Source of the DNA: an uncultured Bacteroidota bacterium
Lineage (GTDB): Bacteria; Bacteroidota; Bacteroidia; Flavobacteriales; Flavobacteriaceae
DNA: 64,000 bases
Direction: 5' to 3'
Assembly (NCBI GenBank): GCA_902617285.1
Contig: CACMVZ010000001.1
Coordinates: 243,600 to 307,599 of the forward strand
Shown here: one piece after another, positions 49,587 to 58,001 of the stretch
Numbering within the stretch: the first letter of the stretch is position 1
Layout of the letters: every line of letters starts with the position of its first letter
Position numbers and translations under genes: made by a program
The notes under the pieces: model-generated
Databases searched by the model: none
What the model saw: only the letters and a program-made list of their open reading frames with translations
What the model was told of the DNA's origin: nothing

Positions 49587-51260
49587 TTATTCATCAGTTA
49601 CACATCCGTTAGATGCGTTAGAAACTGACTTTAAATATTTATACAGAATACCTTTTTTAATTTTTAAATCTGGTTGTTTCCATTTTTCTTTTCTCTCCAT
49701 AATTTCTTTATCAGAAATATCAACAAAAATCTTATTTTTTTCTGAATCAATAGTTATGATATCACCATTTTCTACAATTGCTATTGTTCCACCTTCAAAT
49801 GCCTCAGGTACAATGTGACCAACTACAAATCCATGAGTTCCTCCAGAGAACCTTCCATCGGTAATTAAAGCAACTTCTTTTCCTAATCCAGCACCCATTA
49901 TAGCTGATGTAGGTTTTAACATCTCTGGCATTCCTGGACCTCCCTTAGGTCCTTCGTATCTTATTACTACAACATCTCCCTTTGATACTTCAGAATTTTT
50001 AATAGCTGAAAGACATTCAAACTCGCTGTTAAAGACTTTAGCTGGACCTGAAAATATTAAACCTTCTTTACCAGTTATTTTCGCGACACATCCATCTTCA
50101 GCTAAATTTCCCTTTAATATCTGAATATGACCAGTATTCTTAATAGGATTTGATATTGGAAAAATTAGATCATTTGAACTTACATCAGGAGACTTAATTT
50201 TTGATAAGTTTTCTTCTAATGTATTACCAGTAACAGTTAAACAATCTCCATGAAGCATTTTATTTTCAAGCATATATTTTAATACGTATGGAACACCCCC
50301 TATTTTATGTAGATCTTTCATTAGATATTTACCGCTAGGTTTAAGATTAGCTAAGTAGGGAGTTGAGTCACTTATTTCTTGAAAATAATCAATTGACAAA
50401 TCTAAATTTGCAGCTCTAGATATTGCTAAGAAATGAAGTACTGCATTTGTTGATCCCCCGAGAACAGTAACCAGTCTTAAAGCATTTTCAAGAGATTTCT
50501 TTGTAACAATATCAGAAGGCTTTATATCCTTCTCAATTAGATTTTTAATTGACTTACCAATCTCAGTGCATTCATTTATTTTTTCATTGCTTATTGCAGG
50601 ATTAGATGAGTTGTAGGGCAGCGACATACCTAATGCTTCAATAGCTGATGCCATAGTATTTGCTGTATACATCCCTCCACATGCCCCAGCTCCTGGACAA
50701 GCATTTTTAATTACATTTTTATACTCAGTCTCATCTATTTTTCCTGAAACTTTTTCACCCCATGCTTCAAATGCTGATACAACATCCAATTCTTTATTAT
50801 TATAACATCCAGAGTCAATTGTTCCTCCATAAACTAATATGCTTGGTCTATCCAACCTTAACATAGCCATTAGGGCTCCAGGCATATTTTTGTCACATCC
50901 AACAACTGTTATTAGACCATCATACGACATTGCTTGAACCACAGTCTCCATTGAATCTGCAATAATGTCTCTAGAAGGGAGTGAATATCTCATTCCAAAG
51001 GTTCCCATAGAAATCCCATCACTTACACCAATAGTATTAAAAATTAATCCAACATATTTTGAAGCAGTTATACTATTTTTAATTTTAACTGATAAATCAT
51101 TAAGATGCATATTACAGGGGTTACCCTCATAACCAGTACTTGCAATTCCAATAAATGGTTTGTCAAAATCTTCATCATTCAAACCAATAGCATGAAGCAT
51201 AGCTTGTGCAGCTGGTTGGGAATCATCCTTTGTAACTACTCTACTAAATTTATTATACAT
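49587..51260 (-). CDS. ilvD: Dihydroxy-acid dehydratase
   Basis: Iron-sulfur enzyme that dehydrates dihydroxy acids to the keto acids of valine and isoleucine. Cluster ligands are expected at VGCDKNMPG and [12 protein letters not shown], and the [12 protein letters not shown] motif lies near the C-terminus. Its 557 residues are typical. It is the first gene of the six-gene minus-strand operon. In the 189 bases upstream I find no exact TAnnTTTG on this strand and no leader peptide rich in branched residues. Confidence 0.97.
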   Translation of the reverse strand: MYNKFSRVVTKDDSQPAAQAMLHAIGLNDEDFDKPFIGIASTGYEGNPCNMHLNDLSVKIKNSITASKYVGLIFNTIGVSDGISMGTFGMRYSLPSRDIIADSMETVVQAMSYDGLITVVGCDKNMPGALMAMLRLDRPSILVYGGTIDSGCYNNKELDVVSAFEAWGEKVSGKIDETEYKNVIKNACPGAGACGGMYTANTMASAIEALGMSLPYNSSNPAISNEKINECTEIGKSIKNLIEKDIKPSDIVTKKSLENALRLVTVLGGSTNAVLHFLAISRAANLDLSIDYFQEISDSTPYLANLKPSGKYLMKDLHKIGGVPYVLKYMLENKMLHGDCLTVTGNTLEENLSKIKSPDVSSNDLIFPISNPIKNTGHIQILKGNLAEDGCVAKITGKEGLIFSGPAKVFNSEFECLSAIKNSEVSKGDVVVIRYEGPKGGPGMPEMLKPTSAIMGAGLGKEVALITDGRFSGGTHGFVVGHIVPEAFEGGTIAIVENGDIITIDSEKNKIFVDISDKEIMERKEKWKQPDLKIKKGILYKYLKSVSNASNGCVTDE

Positions 51261-51360
51261 ACACTTAAAATTATTTTAAAATTATCACCATAGAATGATG
51301 TTTTTAAAGACAATTATTATCTTAAATTATATTCAAAAACAAATATCAACTTTTAATCAA

Positions 51361-51398
51361 CTGTATATCAGCATATTATACTGTATGTTTTAGCATAC
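51361..51398. repeat. Tandem imperfect repeats CTGTAT-N3/5-AGCATA in the ilvD/aldehyde-dehydrogenase divergent region
   Basis: CTGTAT and AGCATA occur twice in the same order, starting at 51361 and 51381, with three and five bases between the halves and a 20-base register. The second copy is part of a GTATG-N6-CATAC inverted repeat (51383-51398). The 20-base phasing on one DNA face suggests two sites for a regulator, possibly of the ilv operon. Confidence 0.35.
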
Positions 51399-51433
51399 CC
51401 AAATAATAAATTATAATATTGATTTTAAATAAT

Positions 51434-51441
51434 TAGATTTG
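51434..51441 (+). promoter_or_regulatory. Candidate -7 element TAGATTTG for the aldehyde dehydrogenase gene
   Basis: An exact TAnnTTTG match ending nine bases before the ATG, so the transcript would be nearly leaderless. No TTG at legal spacing. Weak. Confidence 0.25.
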
Positions 51442-51449
51442 AAATAATT

Positions 51450-52829
51450 ATGGATTTTAAAGATATTGATAAAGTAATTGAATCACAAGTAAAATTTGTT
51501 AAGGACAACTCTAACTCTGTCAGTAACAGGATTCAAATCTTAAACTCATTATTAATATCAATAAAACATAATGAGTTAAAAATTTATGAGGCACTAGAAC
51601 AAGATCTAAGCAAACATGAATTTGAGTCTTTTTTATCTGAAATACTTCTTGTTAATAAAGAAATTAAATTATTCATAAGAAAACTTAGAAGTTGGTCAAA
51701 AAAAAAGAGAGTTAGTGGTTCTATTCTAAATTTTCCTTCACAGAATTATCTGATACCTGAGCCATATGGAAATGTTTTGATTATAACTCCATGGAATTAT
51801 CCATTTCAACTATCCCTAACACCCTTAATTGGTGCTATTGCTGCAGGAAATGCTGTAATAATAAAACCATCTGAACTAGCTCCAGCAACATCAAGGGTTC
51901 TAAAAGAATTGATTGATTCTGTATTTCCCCAAAATATGGCAACTGTGATTGAGGGAGATGCAGATATTGCTAAATATTTGTTAGATAAGAAATGGGATTA
52001 TATATTTTTTACTGGTAGCACAAGAATAGGAAAAATTATAGCTGAAAAAGCTGCAAAAAATTTAACTCCAATTACTTTAGAACTTGGTGGAAAAAGCCCA
52101 TGTATAGTAGATTCAGGAGTAGATATAGACAAGGTTGCTAAAAGAATCGTTTCTGGAAAGTTTGTTAATTGTGGTCAAACATGTATTGCTCCAGATTACA
52201 TTGTTGTCAATCAACATGTTAAATCTGACCTTATTTCAGCTATTAAAGAGAATATTATAAAGACATTTGGTAATAAACCTATAGAATCTGAAAGCTATGG
52301 AAGAATTATTAATAAAAACAACCTAATAAGACTTGAAAATATTATTAAAGATCAAGTTATTGAGTTTGGCGGTAAAATCAATATAGATAAACTATATATT
52401 GAACCAACAATAATTGTTGATCCTCAAATTGATTCTGAAATAATGAATGAAGAAATTTTTGGACCAATTTTGCCTATTTTGTCTTACGAGAATGAAAGCG
52501 AAATTAAAAATATTCTCGATACAAACCCAACACCTCTTGCATTCTATATTTTTTCTAAAAATCAAATGTTTATTGACAACCTAATAGAAAACAATAAATT
52601 TGGCGGCTGTGTTGTTAACGATACTTTAATTCATTATGTTAATCCAAATCTTCCATTTGGAGGTATTGGTGATAGTGGAATGGGAGCCTATAGAGGTAAA
52701 TTTAGTTTTGATACTTTCTCACATCAAAAGCCAGTTTTAAGTAAAAAAAATATGATAGACATACCTTTTAGATATGGTCCTTATCCAAAATCCTTCAATT
52801 TTATAAGAAAAATTCTTGAAAAAATATAA
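51450..52829 (+). CDS. Aldehyde dehydrogenase, ALDH3 (fatty/aromatic aldehyde) type
   Basis: Oxidises an aldehyde to the acid with NAD(P). The short N-terminus (459 residues in all) and the C-terminal FRYGPYPKSFNFI stretch are typical of the class 3 branch. The motifs are TPWNYPFQLSL (113-123), FTGSTRIGK, Glu211 in LELGGKSP and the nucleophile Cys245 in NCGQTC. A role in removing lipid-derived aldehydes is inferred. It is followed after one base by a nitroreductase gene. Confidence 0.9.
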   Translation: MDFKDIDKVIESQVKFVKDNSNSVSNRIQILNSLLISIKHNELKIYEALEQDLSKHEFESFLSEILLVNKEIKLFIRKLRSWSKKKRVSGSILNFPSQNYLIPEPYGNVLIITPWNYPFQLSLTPLIGAIAAGNAVIIKPSELAPATSRVLKELIDSVFPQNMATVIEGDADIAKYLLDKKWDYIFFTGSTRIGKIIAEKAAKNLTPITLELGGKSPCIVDSGVDIDKVAKRIVSGKFVNCGQTCIAPDYIVVNQHVKSDLISAIKENIIKTFGNKPIESESYGRIINKNNLIRLENIIKDQVIEFGGKINIDKLYIEPTIIVDPQIDSEIMNEEIFGPILPILSYENESEIKNILDTNPTPLAFYIFSKNQMFIDNLIENNKFGGCVVNDTLIHYVNPNLPFGGIGDSGMGAYRGKFSFDTFSHQKPVLSKKNMIDIPFRYGPYPKSFNFIRKILEKI

Positions 52830-52830
52830 G

Positions 52831-53547
52831 ATGGAGAAGACTGTCACTGATGCGATTGAATATAGAAGATCTGTAAGAAAATTTGACCCAAAAAAAGATC
52901 TTGATATAGATATAGTCAAGAAATGTATTATTAATGCTACTCTAGCACCTACTAGCTCTAACTTACAACTTTGGGAATTTTATCATATAACTGATAAAAA
53001 TTTATTAAGTAAAATTTCAGAATGTTGTTTTGGTCAACCTGCTGCAAAAACTGCAAAACAAATTATTGTAACTGTAGTAAGAAAAGATTTGTGGAAAAGT
53101 AGAGCAAATGATAATTTAATTTTTTTTAAATCAAAAAAAGATTCACTTTCTGAGAAGCAATTTAATTTGACTCAGAGATATTATAAAAAGGTTATTCCTT
53201 TTGTGTATAAAGATTTTTTCGGAATTCTTAGTCTATTTAAATACTTGTTTGCATACATAGTTGGCTTTTTTAGAGTTATGTACAGACAACTTAATAGGTC
53301 TGATTCAAGAATTATTGCACATAAAAGCGCTGCTTTAGCATCTCAAAATTTCATGATAAGTATGGCAGGATTTAGTTATGACACATGCCCTATGGAGGGA
53401 TTTGACTCTGTTAAAGTAAAAAGAATCTTAAACCTGAACAAAAAATCAGAAATTAATATGATAATTGGATGTGGCATAAGACTTGAAGAAGGTGTTTATG
53501 GAGAAAGGTTTAGAATTCCTTTTGAAAAAGTGTATTATAAAAGATAA
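52831..53547 (+). CDS. Nitroreductase-family flavoprotein
   Basis: FMN-dependent oxidoreductase of unknown substrate. The opening EYRRSVRKFDP, the LAPTSSNLQLWEF segment and the late IGCGIRLEEGVYGERFR are diagnostic of the superfamily. I take the start at 52831 (MEKTVTDAIEYRR), one base after the aldehyde-dehydrogenase stop, rather than 52816, because the extra five residues are unlike the family. It has 238 residues, with a longer middle insertion (about 95-155) than in the small members. It is probably cotranscribed with the aldehyde dehydrogenase. Confidence 0.83.
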   Translation: MEKTVTDAIEYRRSVRKFDPKKDLDIDIVKKCIINATLAPTSSNLQLWEFYHITDKNLLSKISECCFGQPAAKTAKQIIVTVVRKDLWKSRANDNLIFFKSKKDSLSEKQFNLTQRYYKKVIPFVYKDFFGILSLFKYLFAYIVGFFRVMYRQLNRSDSRIIAHKSAALASQNFMISMAGFSYDTCPMEGFDSVKVKRILNLNKKSEINMIIGCGIRLEEGVYGERFRIPFEKVYYKR

Positions 53548-53557
53548 GTCTAGTTTA

Positions 53558-55486
53558 TTATAACTTGGATTCTTCAATAGATTTCTCAAGCCAATTTTGA
53601 AAATTTTTATCGGAGGTAAACTGAATTGGTTCTGACAAAATTTTACCAGAAGGAAGCATGGCTACATAGTATGGCTGAGAAGCATTATTAAAATTTATTT
53701 GCTGAAAAAGTGACCATCTCCTTCCAATATTATTTATATATTGAGTTCTTCCAGATTTATTAATGTATTTAAATTTCTCAGTATCCGAAAGCTTAGTTCT
53801 ATCATCAACGTATAGGGAAATTATTACATAATTATTATCTAATAACTCGTATATTTTTGGCTTTGACCATACATTTTCCTCCATTCGTCTACAGTTAGCA
53901 CAAGCCCAACCTGTAAAGTCTAATAATATAATTTTATTATTCTCGATAGCATAATCTCTTCCTTCATCGTAATTTTTAAAACAATTTAGCCCAAGAGGAC
54001 ATTCACTCTGTTTTTCTTCGATAGAATAGAACTCAGGTGGAAGAATACCACTTAATAGTCTAACATTTTTACTATCATACAATCCACTTAGCAAGAAAAT
54101 TGAAAACAACAAAAATAACCATCCTGAGATGCTTCTATAATTAAACTTTAACTTACCAAAATATGATCCAAATAGATAGAGTGACATTGAAAGAAAAATT
54201 ATAACCCAAATTAGGATAAACGTTTCACGCTTTAAAATACCCCATCCTTCAACTAAATCTGCATTTGAAAGAAATTTAAAAGCTAGAGCTAGTTCAATAA
54301 AACCAAGACAAACTTTTAGTTTCTTGAGCCAAATACCTGATTTTGGGATTAAAGATAAGTACTTAGGATAAAAGGCAAGCAAGGTAAAAGGTAAAGCAAG
54401 CGCAACTCCAAATCCAAACATACCATATGTAAGCTGTGTTGCCCCAGATTGAGCAGATGATAGTGAACCAGCTAATAAAGATCCTAAAATTGGACCCGTA
54501 CACGAGAATGATACAAGAGCTAGTGTAAGTGACATAAAAAAGATTCCAATAATTCCACCCTTTTCTGATTTCTTCTCTGAACCAGATACAATATTACTAG
54601 GGATAACTATGTCAAAATATCCAAAAAATGAAATTGCAAACAAGATGAATACAACAAAGAATGTAAGATTTACATAAACATTGGTAGAAATAGTATTAAG
54701 TATATTAGGATTTAAGCTATCAAAAACATGAAATGGAATACTTAATAAAATATATATTAAAACTATAAACCCACCGTAAAGAGACGCAGAAATAGCACCA
54801 CTATACCTTAGTTTAGTTTCGTCAATAAAATAAGACACAGTCAATGGTATCATGGGAAACACACAAGGTGTTAATAATGCTAAAAAACCCGCAATTAAAC
54901 CAAATATGAAAATTTCAAAATAGTTAGACCTCTCAATGAAGTTAGCAGAATTATAGTTTGATTTATCTAAATTAAGTTCAAGCGCATTATACCTTCTAAC
55001 ATCTTCTAAAGTTACATTTTCAGAGTCAGTTACAATAATACTATTATCAAGAATTACATTGAAAGTTTCATTTCTAAAAATACATAATTCATCATCACAT
55101 GATGAGTAGTCAATTTCGACTTTAATTTGATTTAAATCTTCATCTAACAACTTTACATTTTGGTTAAAATTGGCTTCATTTTCATAATAGTATAAGTCCA
55201 TTTTAAAAACATTATCAAAGCCTACTATATAATCATCCTCATTAAATAATTCGACTGCTTCAAAGTTTGAAGTTTTGTTAATGAAGCTAAATGAGGTTGG
55301 AAGAGCACCTTCATTAGGAGAAAATTGAGAATACAATTTCCAGCCTTCTAATATTGACGCACTAAAAGAAATATTATACTCTGTATCATTGATTTTGTTT
55401 ACATCATATTGCCACTCTACCGGTTCAATATCCTGAGAATTTAAAGAGAAAATTGAGATTAGGCTGAATAATATATTTCTAATCAT
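53558..55486 (-). CDS. dsbD: Thiol:disulfide interchange protein DsbD-like
   Basis: Carries reducing power from the cytoplasm across the inner membrane to periplasmic proteins. The N-terminal periplasmic domain is DsbD-alpha-like and follows a signal peptide. The transmembrane part has eight helices with the paired cysteines in TPCVFPMIPL and SFSCTGPILGS. The C-terminal thioredoxin domain has CANC at residues 529-532 in DFTGWACANC. Its 642 residues are full length. Its start overlaps the end of tilS by eight bases. Confidence 0.93.
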   Translation of the reverse strand: MIRNILFSLISIFSLNSQDIEPVEWQYDVNKINDTEYNISFSASILEGWKLYSQFSPNEGALPTSFSFINKTSNFEAVELFNEDDYIVGFDNVFKMDLYYYENEANFNQNVKLLDEDLNQIKVEIDYSSCDDELCIFRNETFNVILDNSIIVTDSENVTLEDVRRYNALELNLDKSNYNSANFIERSNYFEIFIFGLIAGFLALLTPCVFPMIPLTVSYFIDETKLRYSGAISASLYGGFIVLIYILLSIPFHVFDSLNPNILNTISTNVYVNLTFFVVFILFAISFFGYFDIVIPSNIVSGSEKKSEKGGIIGIFFMSLTLALVSFSCTGPILGSLLAGSLSSAQSGATQLTYGMFGFGVALALPFTLLAFYPKYLSLIPKSGIWLKKLKVCLGFIELALAFKFLSNADLVEGWGILKRETFILIWVIIFLSMSLYLFGSYFGKLKFNYRSISGWLFLLFSIFLLSGLYDSKNVRLLSGILPPEFYSIEEKQSECPLGLNCFKNYDEGRDYAIENNKIILLDFTGWACANCRRMEENVWSKPKIYELLDNNYVIISLYVDDRTKLSDTEKFKYINKSGRTQYINNIGRRWSLFQQINFNNASQPYYVAMLPSGKILSEPIQFTSDKNFQNWLEKSIEESKL

Positions 55487-56408
55487 TTTTTTTAATTATT
55501 AAATCACCTTTTAATTTAGTCATACTGTGGGTGTTTGACAGAATAACTTTACCTGAGTCTGAATTAAATATTTTTATAACTTCCTTAAAGTTGAAACCAA
55601 ATTCATGAAATAGATTATGAACATAAAAATCTAAAGGTCTTTTTTCCACAAGCTTTTCAATATTAACTTTAATGGAATCTGAATTATTTTGAAAAAGTTG
55701 AATTTTAGTTTCTTTAATTATTTCATCTACAAATATCTTAGTTGATTGCAGGTTATTGATTGTTGTTTTGAACTTTAACATAACATTATCATCAAATTCT
55801 TTAAATGTTGGAATAACAGAATTCCTAATCATGTTCCTATGATAATTTTCACTAGAATTAGATGAATCCTCTCTATACTCTATAGAATTTTTTTGTGCAT
55901 AATTTATAATATCAATTTTTAAAATATTAAGAAATGGCCTAAATATTTTTTTGGAACTTGATGAAATTCCTAATAATCCATTAATTCCTGATCCTCGAGA
56001 AGAGTTAATAAGGTATGTCTCAATTTGGTCATCTAAATGGTGAGCTGTAACTAAAATATCAAAATTAAACTTAGATAAAAGATCATCAAACCAATCATAT
56101 CTTAGTTTTCTTGCCCCCTCCTGAATACCCATTTTATTCTTTTTACAAAATTCAACTGTATTGAATTCATTACTGTGGTAATGAATTTTATGCTTAAAAC
56201 TCCATTTTTTGACAAAATCTTGATCTAAATCACTCTCTTTTGATCTTAATTTAAAGTTGCAGTGTGCAACAGAAAAGCTTAAATTATTTTTTAAGAAAAG
56301 GTTTGCAAGAACCATGCTATCCACTCCACCGCTTACAGCAATTAAAAAATTGCATTTTTCAAATGCTTTAACCTTCTCTTTAAAAGTTTCTTCAATTTTA
56401 TGTTCCAC
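55479..56408 (-). CDS. tilS: tRNA(Ile)-lysidine synthetase, short form lacking the C-terminal domain
   Basis: Converts C34 of the AUA-reading tRNA-Ile to lysidine, so that the codon is read as isoleucine. The PP-loop SGGVDS is at residues 26-31, and the family motifs GARKLRYDWF and TAHHLDDQIETYLI, together with RGSGINGL, are clear. The protein has 309 residues; most TilS are about 430 or longer, and the C-terminal tRNA-binding domain is absent. The Aquifex enzyme, of about 310 residues, shows that this size can work. No frameshift is visible: the stop overlaps dsbD by eight bases. Confidence 0.93.
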   Translation of the reverse strand: MEHKIEETFKEKVKAFEKCNFLIAVSGGVDSMVLANLFLKNNLSFSVAHCNFKLRSKESDLDQDFVKKWSFKHKIHYHSNEFNTVEFCKKNKMGIQEGARKLRYDWFDDLLSKFNFDILVTAHHLDDQIETYLINSSRGSGINGLLGISSSSKKIFRPFLNILKIDIINYAQKNSIEYREDSSNSSENYHRNMIRNSVIPTFKEFDDNVMLKFKTTINNLQSTKIFVDEIIKETKIQLFQNNSDSIKVNIEKLVEKRPLDFYVHNLFHEFGFNFKEVIKIFNSDSGKVILSNTHSMTKLKGDLIIKKND

Positions 56409-56499
56409 TCGGTAAAAATAATTAAAGTTTGGCCAAATAACTGCCTAATAATATTTTGCATTAAAAAAAAAATTCTGAACTTGTGACATATTATCTACA

Positions 56500-57957
56500 T
56501 TGGAAGACACTAATAAAAAGGTTTTACCTCTACAAATAGCAATGTTACCTCTAATCTTTTTGGTAACTCTATTATCTTTTAATCTATATGCTAACGTATT
56601 TATTTATGATGCAGATCCATTAGCTGGTTCAAGTCAATTTATTCTTATACTAAGCGGAGCTTTTGCAGCTATGATCGGTCATAGATATAATGTTTCTTAT
56701 AAAGACGTGATTAGTAGCATCTCAAATAGTATTAAATCAGTTACACCTGCACTTATTATATTATTATGGGTGGGAGCTCTAGCTGGTACATGGATGATTA
56801 GTGGAATCATTCCTTCAATGGTATACTATGGATTAAAAATTCTTGACCCCAATATATTTTTACCAGCATGTATAGTTATATGTTCAATTATTTCAGTTGC
56901 AACTGGAAGCAGCTGGACAACATCAGCAACTGTTGGTATAGCCCTTGTAGGTATTGGGAAGGCTTTGGGAATACCTGCAGGAATGGTGGGTGGAGCAGTA
57001 ATAGCTGGTGCTTATTTTGGAGATAAATTATCTCCCCTGAGTGATACTACAAATTTAGCTGCTGCAGTTTCAAAAGTAGATTTATTTAAACATATTAAAT
57101 ATTTGACACATACAACAATTCCAAGTATTTCAATTACTCTAATAGTCTTTATTATACTTGGTATTTATCAGACATCCAGTGGAGTAACTGACAATTCTTT
57201 TTTAATTGAAACAATTGAAAACACTTTTAATATTTCTTTAATACTATTTATTGTTCCAATTATTGTGTTAATAATGATTGTAAAAAAGACCCCACCAATA
57301 AAAGCACTTACTATAGGTACACTTTTAGGAGCATTATTTGCTATTTTGTTTCAACCACAAATAATTAACGAGCTCTCAGATTCCTCAAATACTACAATTA
57401 TTTCTTCATATAAAGTAGTAATTGACACTATTACAAGTAATGTATCTATCACTACTGAGAGTGAAATTTTAAATGAACTTTTTTCTACTGGTGGTATGAT
57501 AGGGATGTTAAACACTATTTTTTTAGTTATGGCGACGATGATTTTTGGAGGTTCTATGGACGCAATTGGCGCTATTAAATCTATAAGCAAAGCGTTATTA
57601 AATTGGGCTGATAATATTTTTAAATTATTTGCTAGTACTGTAGCATCTTGTCTAGCATTAAACTTAACTGCCTCTGACCAGTATTTATCTATTGTTGTTT
57701 CAGGTAAAATGTTTGAAAAAGCTTATAAGGATAAAAAGCTTGCGCCTGAAAATTTAAGTAGAACTTTAGAGGATTCCGCTACGGTTACTTCTGCTTTAAT
57801 TCCATGGAATTCATGTGGTGCATATCACTCATCTGTTTTAGGAGTTAGTGTTGGTGAGTACTTTATATATGCAATATTTAATTGGATTAGTCCATTTATG
57901 ACATTGTTATTTGCAGCATTTAGAATAAAAATCAGGACTTTAGCAAACAAAAACTAA
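56500..57957 (+). CDS. Na+/H+ antiporter, NhaC family
   Basis: Inner-membrane transporter that exchanges sodium for protons. It has about 12 hydrophobic segments in 485 residues. The conserved NhaC stretches are TGSSWTTSATVGIALVGIG, GAYFGDKLSPLSDTTNLAA and the late PWNSCGAYHSSVLGVS. The start is a TTG at 56500; the first ATG (56542) would remove part of the N-terminal segment present in relatives. It diverges from tilS across 91 bases that contain only a 10-bp palindrome TTTGGCCAAA (56428-56437). Confidence 0.9.
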   Translation: MEDTNKKVLPLQIAMLPLIFLVTLLSFNLYANVFIYDADPLAGSSQFILILSGAFAAMIGHRYNVSYKDVISSISNSIKSVTPALIILLWVGALAGTWMISGIIPSMVYYGLKILDPNIFLPACIVICSIISVATGSSWTTSATVGIALVGIGKALGIPAGMVGGAVIAGAYFGDKLSPLSDTTNLAAAVSKVDLFKHIKYLTHTTIPSISITLIVFIILGIYQTSSGVTDNSFLIETIENTFNISLILFIVPIIVLIMIVKKTPPIKALTIGTLLGALFAILFQPQIINELSDSSNTTIISSYKVVIDTITSNVSITTESEILNELFSTGGMIGMLNTIFLVMATMIFGGSMDAIGAIKSISKALLNWADNIFKLFASTVASCLALNLTASDQYLSIVVSGKMFEKAYKDKKLAPENLSRTLEDSATVTSALIPWNSCGAYHSSVLGVSVGEYFIYAIFNWISPFMTLLFAAFRIKIRTLANKN

Positions 57958-57972
57958 TTATCTAATCTCATA

Positions 57973-57995
57973 TTTGTATTTTTGTTAAATACAAA
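57973..57995. repeat. Perfect 9-bp inverted repeat TTTGTATTT-N5-AAATACAAA between nhaC and ftsK
   Basis: The two 9-bp arms are perfect complements separated by five bases, 15 bases after the antiporter stop and six bases before the ftsK ATG. The left arm and loop contain the TATTTTTG element. It may end the nhaC transcript or cover the ftsK promoter as an operator. Confidence 0.5.
57977..57984 (+). promoter_or_regulatory. Candidate -7 element TATTTTTG for ftsK operon
   Basis: Exact TAnnTTTG match inside the inverted repeat at 57973-57995, 17 bases before the ftsK ATG. No TTG at legal spacing. Confidence 0.3.
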
Positions 57996-58001
57996 ACTTT
58001 T

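Noticed and set aside
52816..52830. Earlier ATG for the nitroreductase gene
   Set aside because: It overlaps the aldehyde-dehydrogenase end and adds only MKKYK; the ATG at 52831 directly follows the stop.
56428..56437. TTTGGCCAAA palindrome upstream of tilS
   Set aside because: Only 10 bp, with no second copy or promoter link; likely chance.
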